Below are positions 28,148 to 36,037 of a DNA stretch of 64,000 bases, one piece after another. How positions within the stretch are numbered: the stretch's first letter is position 1; each line of letters starts with the position of its first letter. The notes under the pieces were generated by a model. The model saw only the letters and a program-made list of their open reading frames with translations. It was not told the origin of the DNA and did no database searches. Where the stretch lies: NCBI RefSeq assembly GCF_008329645.1, contig NZ_CP043474.1, positions 2,418,001 to 2,482,000 on the forward strand. Direction: 5' to 3'. The translations under genes were made by a program, and so were the position numbers. This stretch comes from Mycolicibacterium grossiae. GTDB taxonomy: Bacteria; Actinomycetota; Actinomycetes; Mycobacteriales; Mycobacteriaceae.

Positions 28148-29110
28148 ATGGACGAACCCGCCATCGATTCCGGTGGCGGGTTCGTTCGTTCTCCTGACGC
28201 TCCGGATCACGCTCCCGTCGCTCCGCTCGCCCCGGATCACGCTCCCGTCGCTCCGCTCGCCCTGGTCCGTCTGCGCCTCGACGTCGCCTACGACGGCACC
28301 GACTTCGCCGGCTGGGCGACCCAGGCCGGGCAGCGCACCGTCGCCGGCGTGATCGACGACGCGCTGTCGACGATCTTCCGCACGCCGATCGTCACGCGCG
28401 CGGCGGGTCGCACCGACACCGGCGTGCACGCCACCGGTCAGGTCGCGCACGTCGATGTCCCCGCCGACGCTATCCCGCTGGCCTACCCCCGCACCCGACG
28501 CGCAGGCGAACCCGAATTCCGGCCGCTGGTGCGGCGATTGGCGAAGCTGCTCACTCCGGACGTCCGGATCCGCGACGTCGTCCGCGCGCCCGACGGCTTC
28601 GATGCCCGCTTCTCGGCGTTGCGCCGGCACTACGAATACCGGCTGTCCACGGCGCCCTACGGCGTCGAACCCGCTCTGGCGCGCTTCGTCGCGCCGTCGA
28701 ACCGGCCGCTGGACGTGGCCGCGATGCAGGCGGCGGCGTCGGTTCTGGTCGGGCTCAACGACTTCGCGGCATTCTGCCGCCCGCGTGCCGGCGCGACCAC
28801 GATTCGCGATCTGCAGCGCTTCGACTGGGTGCGCGACGGCGACATGCTGACCGCGTACGTCACGGCCGATGCGTTCTGCTGGTCGATGGTGCGATCGCTG
28901 GTCGGTGCCGTCCTGGCCGTCGGTGCGGGACGCATGCCGCCGGAGCGCTGCGCCGGCTTCCTCGGCGCGACGGCGCGGTCGAGTGCCTTCGCGGTTGCCC
29001 CGGCGCGGGGCCTGACGCTGGTCGGCGTGGACTACCCGCCCGACGAGGAACTCGGCGCGCGCATCGCGGTGACGCGGGATCTGCGGACCGCGGACGAGGT
29101 GGAGCGCTAG
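28148..29110 (+). CDS. truA: tRNA pseudouridine(38-40) synthase TruA
   Basis: Makes pseudouridine at tRNA positions 38-40. The core begins at [20 protein letters not shown]; catalytic Asp90 is in [16 protein letters not shown], and [12 protein letters not shown] and [14 protein letters not shown] are typical. The only canonical start in frame is the ATG at 28148, giving 320 residues with about 39 extra N-terminal residues. That extension overlaps a strong hairpin and contains a 30-bp tandem duplication ([10 protein letters not shown] twice). No ATG, GTG or TTG lies nearer the core, so the true start remains open. Confidence 0.88.
   Translation: MDEPAIDSGGGFVRSPDAPDHAPVAPLAPDHAPVAPLALVRLRLDVAYDGTDFAGWATQAGQRTVAGVIDDALSTIFRTPIVTRAAGRTDTGVHATGQVAHVDVPADAIPLAYPRTRRAGEPEFRPLVRRLAKLLTPDVRIRDVVRAPDGFDARFSALRRHYEYRLSTAPYGVEPALARFVAPSNRPLDVAAMQAAASVLVGLNDFAAFCRPRAGATTIRDLQRFDWVRDGDMLTAYVTADAFCWSMVRSLVGAVLAVGAGRMPPERCAGFLGATARSSAFAVAPARGLTLVGVDYPPDEELGARIAVTRDLRTADEVER
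28152..28185 (+). terminator. Hairpin after rplQ, inside the truA 5' end
   Basis: A perfect 12-bp stem (28152-28163 with 28174-28185, core gaacccgcca) with a 10-base loop begins 12 bases after the rplQ stop and is followed by a T-rich stretch (tcgttctcct). It is well placed to end the alpha operon, yet it lies within the first codons of truA as annotated. Either truA is made from read-through transcripts or its start is further downstream. Confidence 0.7.
28202..28261 (+). repeat. 30-bp perfect tandem duplication in truA
   Basis: Two identical 30-base units (28202-28231 and 28232-28261), beginning ccggatcacgctcccg, encode [10 protein letters not shown] twice, directly before the conserved TruA core. 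The duplication is in frame and falls outside the catalytic domain. Confidence 0.93.
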
Positions 29111-29222
29111 CGGCATACCACCGGGCACTGACGTTTTTAGGTGTTGGTGCAGGGGTTGTGCACAGTGGTGCGTTCATCCCCAGGCGGGGTGTTCGGGGGC
29201 GGTGGTGACGGCTTCTGCGCCA

Positions 29223-29243
29223 TAGATTCGAATATGTGTTCGA
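29223..29243 (+). promoter_or_regulatory. LexA (SOS) box and -10 over the start of the DUF222/HNH gene
   Basis: TCGAATATGTGTTCGA (29228-29243) matches the mycobacterial LexA consensus TCGAAC-N4-GTTCGA at 11 of 12 positions. TAGATT (29223-29228) fits a -10 element and places the transcription start at about the GTG at 29236, inside the box. LexA binding would therefore block initiation. DNA-damage control of some M. tuberculosis 13E12-repeat genes is reported; this gene belongs to that family. Confidence 0.8.
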
Positions 29244-30846
29244 TGCGTTGGTGGCTGAGGTGGCCGTTGCCCGGGGTGTGGGGGAGCGGTTGCGGGCGCA
29301 GGCGCGGTTGGAGAACGCGGTGTGTGCGGCGCGGTTGTCGTCGATGGCCGATCTGCTCGATCGGGCGTATGCGGTGTCGGGGTCGGCGGCACGCGAGCAG
29401 TGGCGGTGTGACAACTGGTCGTCGGTGTGCGCGCAGATCGGCGCGGCTCAGTGCCTGACTGCGGGGCGGGCCAGCGGCTTTTTGACCACGGCGGTGACGT
29501 TGCGGGAGCGGCTGCCGAAGGTGGGGGCACTGTTCGCCGAGGGTTCGATCTCTTATCCGTTGGTGCGGGCGATCTGCACGCGCACGGCGTTGGTGACCGA
29601 CGCGGCGGCGGTGCGGGCCATCGACGCGGAGTTGGCCGCCGAGGTGGCCGGGTGGGGCGCGACGTCGGTGGAGCAGACCGAGCGCGACATCGATGCCCTG
29701 GTGTTGCGTCACGATCCGTATGCGGTGCGGCGGACCCAGGACGCCGCCCGCGGCACCCGGGTGAGCGTGTACACCGACACCGCCAACGGGGTGGCCTACG
29801 TGGACGCGACCGTCGACGCCGCTGACGGGGCGGCGTTCGATGCGCGGGTGGATCGGCTGGCGCGCACGGTGTGCCCGCGCGATCCCCGCACGCTGGATCA
29901 GCGGCGTGGCGCGGCGCTGGGGGCGTTGGGGTTCGGGTGGGACCGGTTGCCCTGCCTGTGCGAGCACCCCGACTGCGCGGCCGCCACCCGGCCCGCCGGT
30001 GGTGGGGTGGTCATCCACGTCATCGCCCACGCCGACGCCCTCGACGACACCCCGCGCACGCCGGAACCCACACCCACGCCCGCACCGACACCCCACCCCG
30101 AGCCCGCACCGGTGCCCACCGGGGACCTGACCACCCAGCGGCGCGGCCTCAGCGGCCCGACCCCGCCGATGCTGTCGAAACCATTGAGCAGCTACACCCT
30201 CGACGGTGTCATCGCCGAGGTGAGCGCCGATCCCGGCCAACACACTCCCGCCTCACCGGGAATCATCCTGGGCGGGCCGGTGCTGCCCGGACCGGTCATC
30301 GCCCGCCTGGCAAAGCACGCCACGGCCACCCCGCTGACCTACCCCGCGCAAGGCCCACCCGAACCGCGCTACCGGCCCTCACACGCACTGGCCGCGTTCA
30401 TCCGTGCCCGCGACCTGACCTGCCGAGCCCCCGGCTGCGCCCGCCCAGCCACCGCCTGCGAGATCGACCACGTCATCGCCTGGCCCCACGGACCGACCGC
30501 GGCGGCCAACCTGGCCTGCCTGTGCACCGAACACCACCTACTCAAGACCTTCTGGCCCGGCTGGTCCTACCGCCTGGACCCCGACGGCACCGCCACCTGG
30601 ACCGACCCCACCGGCCTGACCGCCACCACCCACCCCGGCAGCCGCCACCTCTTCGCCGACCTCACCACACCGGCCGCACCCCTCACCACGAAAGGCACCC
30701 CACCGGCCAAGCACACCGCCGGCCTCACCATGCCCCGCCGCACCCACACCCGCACCCAAACCCGACACCAACGCATCGCCGACGAACGCCGACGCAACAC
30801 CCCCTGGGCCGAGCACTACCTCCGCGCCCAGATACCGCCGTTCTAG
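29236..30846 (+). CDS. DUF222 / 13E12-repeat family protein with C-terminal HNH nuclease domain
   Basis: 536 residues from a probably leaderless GTG. The N-terminal DUF222 region (about 1-260) includes DLLDRAYAVSGSAAREQW and LCEHPDC. A Pro/Thr linker follows (TPEPTPTPAPTPHPEPAP, near 275-292). The HNH domain starts near residue 395: TCRAPGCARPATACEIDHV, then the later LCTEHHLLKT, with the D-H and H-H metal-binding residues present. Relatives are multicopy in mycobacteria; their function is unknown, though a DNA nuclease is plausible. A near-perfect LexA box overlaps the start. The stop shares the tetranucleotide CTAG with the convergent cutinase stop. Confidence 0.88.
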   Translation: MFDALVAEVAVARGVGERLRAQARLENAVCAARLSSMADLLDRAYAVSGSAAREQWRCDNWSSVCAQIGAAQCLTAGRASGFLTTAVTLRERLPKVGALFAEGSISYPLVRAICTRTALVTDAAAVRAIDAELAAEVAGWGATSVEQTERDIDALVLRHDPYAVRRTQDAARGTRVSVYTDTANGVAYVDATVDAADGAAFDARVDRLARTVCPRDPRTLDQRRGAALGALGFGWDRLPCLCEHPDCAAATRPAGGGVVIHVIAHADALDDTPRTPEPTPTPAPTPHPEPAPVPTGDLTTQRRGLSGPTPPMLSKPLSSYTLDGVIAEVSADPGQHTPASPGIILGGPVLPGPVIARLAKHATATPLTYPAQGPPEPRYRPSHALAAFIRARDLTCRAPGCARPATACEIDHVIAWPHGPTAAANLACLCTEHHLLKTFWPGWSYRLDPDGTATWTDPTGLTATTHPGSRHLFADLTTPAAPLTTKGTPPAKHTAGLTMPRRTHTRTQTRHQRIADERRRNTPWAEHYLRAQIPPF

Positions 30847-31544
30847 ACGCGTCCGGCGACGAAGTCGGCCGCCTGATTCACCATGCCGGCTTCGATGTAC
30901 GCGGGCGCCAGATGATCCGGCCAGTTGTTGCGCCAGGTGTCCGGATCGGCGGGGTTGCAGATCGGGTCGGCGCCGTGACACAGCTCGATCGTGCGCTCGC
31001 GGTAGACCGGGTTGAAGTTGGTGATGGGCCCAATCCAGGCGCTGCCGTTGCCGAACAGGGCCACCGCGGCGATGTGCTGTTCGGCCTCGGGCGGCATCGG
31101 CTTGTCGAAGCCGAAGAACGGGAAGGGCAGGGCCAGCGCGACGTCGGTGACGGCGGCGCCCAGCGAGTAGCCGCCGAGCACGATGCGGGTGTCCGGGCAA
31201 TTGGACATGGTGTCCTGCACGCGCTGGCTCATGTCGTTGGCGCCGACGTCGATCTGGTTGTCGGCGGGGTAGCGCACCGCATACAGGTTGACGTTCTTGC
31301 TCGTCTTCTTGCGCAGCGCGCCGACGAAGGCGTTGCCGATCTGTCCGGCGCCCACCGGCTCGATGCGGCCGCGCGCGAAGATCACCTCGACGGCGGGACA
31401 GGCCGCGGAGGCGACGGGCGCGAGCGAGGGCGACGCGATGGTGGGCACGAGGAGGAGGGCGCTCGCGACGAGCGCGATCACGAACGTGGCGGCGACGTGG
31501 CGGCGGAGCACGGCACCGATGCTAGCGGAGCGCGTTGACGTCAC
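30843..31544 (-). CDS. Secreted cutinase-family serine esterase (first of three)
   Basis: Cutinase-like lipase/esterase, 233 residues from the GTG at 31544, which follows aggaaccgac. An N-terminal hydrophobic segment (VIALVASALLLVPTIASPSL) is a signal peptide or anchor. The nucleophile motif is VLGGYSLGAAV, with Leu where the other two copies have Gln. The acid (GADPICNPAD) and histidine (PDHLAPAY) follow. It is the most divergent of the three tandem genes. The cut3/cut4 genes occupy this place beside ESX-4 in M. tuberculosis. Confidence 0.9.
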   Translation of the reverse strand: MTSTRSASIGAVLRRHVAATFVIALVASALLLVPTIASPSLAPVASAACPAVEVIFARGRIEPVGAGQIGNAFVGALRKKTSKNVNLYAVRYPADNQIDVGANDMSQRVQDTMSNCPDTRIVLGGYSLGAAVTDVALALPFPFFGFDKPMPPEAEQHIAAVALFGNGSAWIGPITNFNPVYRERTIELCHGADPICNPADPDTWRNNWPDHLAPAYIEAGMVNQAADFVAGRV

Positions 31545-31573
31545 CGTCGGTTCCTGAGAAGGACCTGGGAGAC

Positions 31574-32221
31574 CTACAGCAGCCCGGCGATGAAGCCGGC
31601 AGCCTGGTCGGTGGGTCCGCCGGCGTAGGCGCGATGTGCGGCAACGTTCTCGCCGTCGGTCTGGCACACCGGGTCACCGGGGTTGCACAGGTCGATGGAC
31701 CGACCGCCCCACACCGGGCTGGTGGTGAGCGGCAGCCCGAGCTTCGCGGACGGATTGCCGAACACCGCGATGCCGGCGACGAAGTCCGGCGTGTTCGGCG
31801 GCAACGGGTTGGTGAAGCCGACGGCCGGGATCGGCACGGCGCTGATCACGTCGACCACGGCGGCGCCTTGCGAATACCCGCCCAGCACCAGTCGGGTCGT
31901 GGGGCAGGCGCCGATCATGTACTGGATGTGCGCGCTCGCGTCGTTGGCGCCGTTCGCGGCGGCCAGGAAGTCGTAGCTCGCGGGGTAGTTCACCGCATAG
32001 GCCCCCACCGAGCGTCCGCCGACCTTGCCGCGCAGCGCATCCACGAACGATCCGCCGACCAGGCCCAGGCCCGGCGCCTCGGTGGTGCCGCGGGCGAACA
32101 CGACCTCGATGTCGGGGCATCCCTCGGCGGAGGCGGCGGCGGGCGCGACGAGCGCGCCTCCGGCGGTCAGCGTCGCAGTGGAGAACACGACGGCGAGGCG
32201 TCGCACGAGGTCACGGAACAC
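31574..32221 (-). CDS. Secreted cutinase-family serine esterase (second of three)
   Basis: 215 residues. A Sec-type signal (LAVVFSTATLTAGGALVAPAAASA) is cleaved near residue 31. The mature domain begins GCPDIEVVFARGTTEAPGLG, typical of mycobacterial Culp proteins, with VLGGYSQGAAVVDVI holding the nucleophile, CNPGDPVCQ the acid and AAHRAYA the histidine. It hydrolyses ester lipids outside the membrane; exact substrate unknown. GTG start at 32221. It lies 29 bases upstream of the first cutinase gene. Confidence 0.93.
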   Translation of the reverse strand: MFRDLVRRLAVVFSTATLTAGGALVAPAAASAEGCPDIEVVFARGTTEAPGLGLVGGSFVDALRGKVGGRSVGAYAVNYPASYDFLAAANGANDASAHIQYMIGACPTTRLVLGGYSQGAAVVDVISAVPIPAVGFTNPLPPNTPDFVAGIAVFGNPSAKLGLPLTTSPVWGGRSIDLCNPGDPVCQTDGENVAAHRAYAGGPTDQAAGFIAGLL

Positions 32222-32245
32222 ACCACATGCTAACGCATAGCCAGG

Positions 32246-32908
32246 CTAAACGAGCCTTGCTACGAATGCGGCGGCCTGCGGAATGAACTCCGAGGTCTCG
32301 TAGTGGGTGTGCGCAAACGGATTGCGGCCGCGCGAGCAGATCGGGTCGCCGTCGCTGCACAGATCGATGGACCGGCCGGCGAACACCCCGGCGCTGTTCA
32401 GCGGCAGGCTGAACTTCGCCGACGGGTTGCCGAACACCGCGACCGCGGACACCATCGCGTCGAGGTTCGTCGGCAGTGGCGGCGCCGAACCGACGTCCCC
32501 GATGCGGTTGCCGAGCGGCGGCACGCCGGCCAGCATGTCGATCGCGGCGGCGCCCTGGGAGTACCCGCCTAGCACCACGCGGGTGTTCGGGCAGGTGGCG
32601 GCCAGTGTGGCGATGCGGGCGCTGGCGTCGTTGGCGCCGTCGGCGGCGGTGAGGAAGTCGTAACTCGCGGGGTAGTTGAGCCCGTAGGACGAGACGGTCC
32701 TGCCGCCCACCTGTGGGATCAAAGCATCGACGAGCGCCTGACCGACGCGGCCGATGCCGGGCGGCTCACTGGTGCCGCGGCCGAAGATGACCTCGATGTC
32801 CGAGCACGGCGGTTCGGCGTTGGCGGGGGAGGCGGTGAGGATGGCGGCTGCCGAGACGAGCACGGACAGGGCCGCGGCCAGACGCAACGTCGTTCTACGC
32901 ACGGTCAC
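32246..32908 (-). CDS. Secreted cutinase-family serine esterase (third of three)
   Basis: 220 residues from the GTG at 32908 (a second GTG two codons later is possible). Signal peptide LRLAAALSVLVSAAAILTAS, mature start PCSDIEVIFGRGTSEPPGIG, nucleophile motif VLGGYSQGAAAIDML, acid CSDGDPICS and histidine AHTHYE. It is closely related to the middle copy in the PASYDFL-x-A-x-GANDAS block. The open frame continues upstream only as a shadow of the EamA gene. It may be cotranscribed with the other two. Confidence 0.93.
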   Translation of the reverse strand: MTVRRTTLRLAAALSVLVSAAAILTASPANAEPPCSDIEVIFGRGTSEPPGIGRVGQALVDALIPQVGGRTVSSYGLNYPASYDFLTAADGANDASARIATLAATCPNTRVVLGGYSQGAAAIDMLAGVPPLGNRIGDVGSAPPLPTNLDAMVSAVAVFGNPSAKFSLPLNSAGVFAGRSIDLCSDGDPICSRGRNPFAHTHYETSEFIPQAAAFVARLV

Positions 32909-32931
32909 GCCTGCATCCTCACATACGCGTG

Positions 32932-33951
32932 TCAACTCCGCCGAATGCTTTGCTCGACGTGCGGAGGGTCGACGGGCGTCTCGGGAAACGAGGCTTGGGC
33001 GACCTTCTCCGTACGGTCGCCCAGCCGGGCGAGAGCGAGGCCGGCGAGCACCACGAAGCCGCCGATCGCCTGCATTGGCGTCATCGCCTCGCCGAGCAGT
33101 GCCCACGCGGCGAGGACGGCGAAGAGCACCTCGGCCAGCCCGACGAGCGAGGCGAAGCGCGGACGCAGCCGGGCGATGCCCATGATGCCGAGCGTGTAGG
33201 CGATGGCGGTCGGGATGAGCGCCAGCAGCACCACCGGCACGATCCACGACGTCGTCCAACCGGCGATCACCGCGTCGTTGGCGGTGAACGTCAGCGGCAT
33301 GATGCCGGTGACCCCCAGCGTGCCGACGGTCACGGCGCCCACAACCAGGCCGGCGGCGGCCAGCGTGACCGGGTCGAGCCCGTCGCCGTCGTCGGTGCTG
33401 ACCTTGTCCGACATCAGGAAGTAGCAGGCGGCGCAGACCGCGGCGCCCAGACCCCATGCCACGCCGACGAGGTTGACGTGCGCGCCGGCGAAGACGTCGA
33501 GGACGGCCATGATGCCGACGATCGCGAGACCGACGCCGCCCAGCACCAGGTTGCCCGGCCGGCGGCGCGTGGTGGCCCAGAGCCAGCCGACGACCAGCAG
33601 CGGCGAGGTGTACTCGAGCAGCAGCGCCACACCGACCGACAGGTGCGATACCGCGTTGTAGTAGCAGAGCTGTGCGCCGGCGATCGGGGCGAAGCCGTAG
33701 GCGATCACGGTCTTGGCGTGGCGGCACGCCTCGCGCACCCATCCCGGCCGCACGACGGTCGCGAACACGGCCATCGCCAGGGCGCCGGCCGCGAGGCGGG
33801 CCGTGACGGCGGCGGTCGGCGTCCAGCCGGCCTCCATGAGCGACTTGGCCAACGGTCCCGACATGCCGAACGCCAGGGCCGAGCCGATCGCGAACAGCAG
33901 TCCGGAACGGAAGTGGTCCGTCGCCGGCGTGTGGTCGAGTTGCGCGGTCAT
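32932..33951 (-). CDS. EamA/RhaT-family membrane transporter
   Basis: Ten-span inner-membrane permease of the drug/metabolite transporter superfamily, 339 residues, with two EamA halves. The first half has LLFAIGSALAFGMSGPLAKS and GVALLLEYTSPLLVVGWLW; the second has AWGLGAAVCAACYFLMSDK and RFASLVGLAEVLFAVLAAW. It resembles RhtA-type exporters of amino acids or metabolites. The ATG at 33951 is preceded by a textbook ggaggtgtc site. It is divergent from the CGNR regulator at 34052, which may control it. Confidence 0.9.
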   Translation of the reverse strand: MTAQLDHTPATDHFRSGLLFAIGSALAFGMSGPLAKSLMEAGWTPTAAVTARLAAGALAMAVFATVVRPGWVREACRHAKTVIAYGFAPIAGAQLCYYNAVSHLSVGVALLLEYTSPLLVVGWLWATTRRRPGNLVLGGVGLAIVGIMAVLDVFAGAHVNLVGVAWGLGAAVCAACYFLMSDKVSTDDGDGLDPVTLAAAGLVVGAVTVGTLGVTGIMPLTFTANDAVIAGWTTSWIVPVVLLALIPTAIAYTLGIMGIARLRPRFASLVGLAEVLFAVLAAWALLGEAMTPMQAIGGFVVLAGLALARLGDRTEKVAQASFPETPVDPPHVEQSIRRS

Positions 33952-34051
33952 GACACCTCCACGGATTCGCCCGACCTCGTCTCCGACCGCGTCGTCAGGA
34001 ATGTCAGGAGTAAAATAATGATTGGTCATGACGCTATCGCCGAAGGGAGTC
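33952..34051. promoter_or_regulatory. AT-rich divergent promoter region, EamA transporter and CGNR gene
   Basis: TAAAAT (34012-34017) is a near-consensus -10 for the rightward CGNR gene, and the 34000-34030 segment is much more AT-rich than its surroundings. AGGAG at 34007-34011 precedes an ATG at 34018 that would encode a 19-residue peptide ending at 34077, overlapping the CGNR start. GAAGGGAG at 34040-34047 is the ribosome-binding site for the ATG at 34052. Confidence 0.5.
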
Positions 34052-34624
34052 ATGAGTCAAATGCTTTTCACTCATGACACGGAACTCACGTTGCGTGCCG
34101 CCTGTGTGCTGATCAACAGCGACCGGGTCGACGGCGAGCAGCTCGGGGACATGGCGGCACTCGACGCCTACCTCGACGGTTTCGGCTGGACCGGCCGTCG
34201 TGACTCCGACGACGCCGAACTCGAGTCCGTGCACGCGCTGCGTCGCCGCCTCGGCAAGGTCTGGGACGTCGCCGACGACGAGGAGCGCGCCGTCGGTCAG
34301 GTCAATGCCCTGCTGAGCGACACCCGGGCGATGCCCTGGCTGACCCGCCATCCCGAGATGCCGGACTGGCACCTGCACCTGGCGTCGATCCACGACCCGC
34401 TGTGGCAGCGGATGGGCGCCGAGATGGCGATGGCACTCGCCGACCTCATCCGCGGCGGCGATCTGCGCCGGCTCAAGATCTGCGCGGCTCCGGACTGCGA
34501 CGCGGTGCTGGTCGACCTGTCCCGCAACCGGTCCCGCAGGTTCTGCGATACCGGCAACTGCGGCAACCGCCAGCACGTCGCCGCGTACCGGGAGCGGCAG
34601 CGCGACGGCGAGAAGGACTCCTAG
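34052..34624 (+). CDS. CGNR zinc-finger regulator (ABATE-type)
   Basis: Probable transcription factor, 190 residues. The N-terminal ABATE-like stress-sensing domain (about 1-130) is followed by a zinc ribbon: CAAPDCDAVLVDLSRNRSRR, then FCDTGNCGNRQHVAAYRER, with four cysteines and the CGNR name motif. The start was placed at 34052 because it has GAAGGGAG ahead; upstream starts at 34022 and 34028 are possible. It is divergent from the EamA transporter. A second CGNR protein lies at 60836 beside a hydrolase in the same divergent arrangement. Confidence 0.88.
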   Translation: MSQMLFTHDTELTLRAACVLINSDRVDGEQLGDMAALDAYLDGFGWTGRRDSDDAELESVHALRRRLGKVWDVADDEERAVGQVNALLSDTRAMPWLTRHPEMPDWHLHLASIHDPLWQRMGAEMAMALADLIRGGDLRRLKICAAPDCDAVLVDLSRNRSRRFCDTGNCGNRQHVAAYRERQRDGEKDS

Positions 34625-34641
34625 CCCGAACATTTCGCGTC

Positions 34642-34669
34642 CTGACCGGTGCTCCACGGCCACTAGGGT
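34642..34669 (+). promoter_or_regulatory. Possible sigma-A promoter of eccB4
   Basis: CTGACC (34642-34647), 16 bases, TAGGGT (34664-34669), with eccB4 starting at 34685. Unlike eccC4 and esxU, no GGAAC-N17-CGTC element is seen before eccB4. Confidence 0.45.
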
Positions 34670-34684
34670 CGAACCGGGGGGACG

Positions 34685-36037
34685 ATGGCTCACGAGGCGA
34701 CCTGGGTTCGGGTCAGCGCACAGCGGTTCGCCGCGCGCCGCATGGAGCACGCCCTGGTGCGCCGCGACGTCGGACTGTACGACGACCCGATGCGCGCCCA
34801 CACCCAGGCGCTGCTGTGTGGCGGTCTGCTCGGCGCCGTCGTGGTCGTCGTCTGCGTGGTGCTCTCGTTCGTCGCGCCGCGGGGTGACCTCGGGGCCTCG
34901 CCCATCGTGCTCGTCCGCGAGTCCGGGGCGCTGTACGTGCGGGTCGGCGACGTCTGGCATCCCGCCCCCAACCTCGCGTCGGCGCGGCTGATCGCCCGTA
35001 CTCCGGCCGATCCGACGGTGGTGGGCCAGGAGGCACTCGACCGCGTACGGCGGGGACCGCGACTCGGCATCCCCGACGCCCCGGCGAGTCTGGGGGAGCC
35101 GGCGACCTGGCCGGAATGGACGGTGTGCGACGGCGCCGAGACGACGGTGCTGGCCGGCGTCGACGCCACGTCCGGCTTCGACCCGGCACGCACCGTGCTG
35201 GTCACACCCCGCGGTGAAGCGATCGCCGAGACGTTCCTCCTGCGTGCCGGACACCGGTCGCGGGTCGACCTGCGCGAGCCTGCGGTCGTCCGGGCCTTGC
35301 GTCTCGACGGCGTGACGCCGGTGCCGGTGTCGCGGGCGCTGCTGGACACCGTCCCGGAGACCGCCCCGATCAGCGTGCCGCGCATCGCCGGTGCGGGCAG
35401 CGCCGGTCCGCTCGGCGTGCGGGTGGGAAGCGTCGTGCAAGTCGCCGGCCTTGGCGGCACCGACCTCTACGTCGTGCTGCGCGACGGCGTGCAGCGCATC
35501 GGCGTCGTGGCCGCCGACGTCATCCGCTTCGCCTACGCGGCATCGACGAGCGCGATCCCGAGTGTCGCACCGGATGCGATCGCCGCGACCGCCGTCGTCG
35601 ACCGGCTGGCACTGGACTCACTACCCGACCACGCCACCGACGTCGTGGGACAACGTGATTCGGTAACCGTCTGTGCGCGCTGGCGGGCCGACGGCCCGGC
35701 GACGACGGTTCTCGTCGGCGCCGGACTGGATGCCGACACCACGCCGCTCGCGCAGGCCGACGGGGCGGGCCCGCGCGTCGACCGGGTGGCCCTGCCGCCG
35801 GGGCGGCACGCCTACGTCACCGCGACGCGAATCCTCGGCGGCGACGACGCCGGCCCGCGCTACCTCGTCACCGACACCGGGACCATCCACGGCGTCGGCG
35901 GCGACGACGCCGCACGGGCACTGGGGCTGGCCGAGACGCCCACCGCCGCGCCGTGGCCCGTCCTCGCCTGGCTACCGCGCGGACCCGAACTCGGCGTCGA
36001 CCGGGCCGCCGTCGCTGGCGCGGCCGCGGCGCCGTGA
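34685..36037 (+). CDS. eccB4: ESX-4 type VII secretion core component EccB4
   Basis: Membrane core component of the ESX-4 secretion machine, 450 residues. The cytosolic N-terminus contains RVSAQRFAARRMEHALVRRD, a single membrane span lies at about residues 43-65 (CGGLLGAVVVVVCVVLSFV), and the rest is periplasmic with the repeat fold of EccB and Cys residues in VCDGAETT and TVCARWR. The place beside mycP-eccD-eccC with no PE/PPE, EspG or EccE genes identifies ESX-4. Its last 66 bases overlap the end of the convergent mycP4 gene. Confidence 0.95.
   Translation: MAHEATWVRVSAQRFAARRMEHALVRRDVGLYDDPMRAHTQALLCGGLLGAVVVVVCVVLSFVAPRGDLGASPIVLVRESGALYVRVGDVWHPAPNLASARLIARTPADPTVVGQEALDRVRRGPRLGIPDAPASLGEPATWPEWTVCDGAETTVLAGVDATSGFDPARTVLVTPRGEAIAETFLLRAGHRSRVDLREPAVVRALRLDGVTPVPVSRALLDTVPETAPISVPRIAGAGSAGPLGVRVGSVVQVAGLGGTDLYVVLRDGVQRIGVVAADVIRFAYAASTSAIPSVAPDAIAATAVVDRLALDSLPDHATDVVGQRDSVTVCARWRADGPATTVLVGAGLDADTTPLAQADGAGPRVDRVALPPGRHAYVTATRILGGDDAGPRYLVTDTGTIHGVGGDDAARALGLAETPTAAPWPVLAWLPRGPELGVDRAAVAGAAAAP

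Noticed and set aside
28043..29128. 361-codon frame antisense to truA
   Set aside because: Fully covered by truA, whose catalytic motif is intact; no family resemblance.
29111..30846. Mobile element boundaries around the DUF222/HNH gene
   Set aside because: 13E12-type elements can be mobile, but no flanking direct repeats, inverted ends or integrase were seen by eye.
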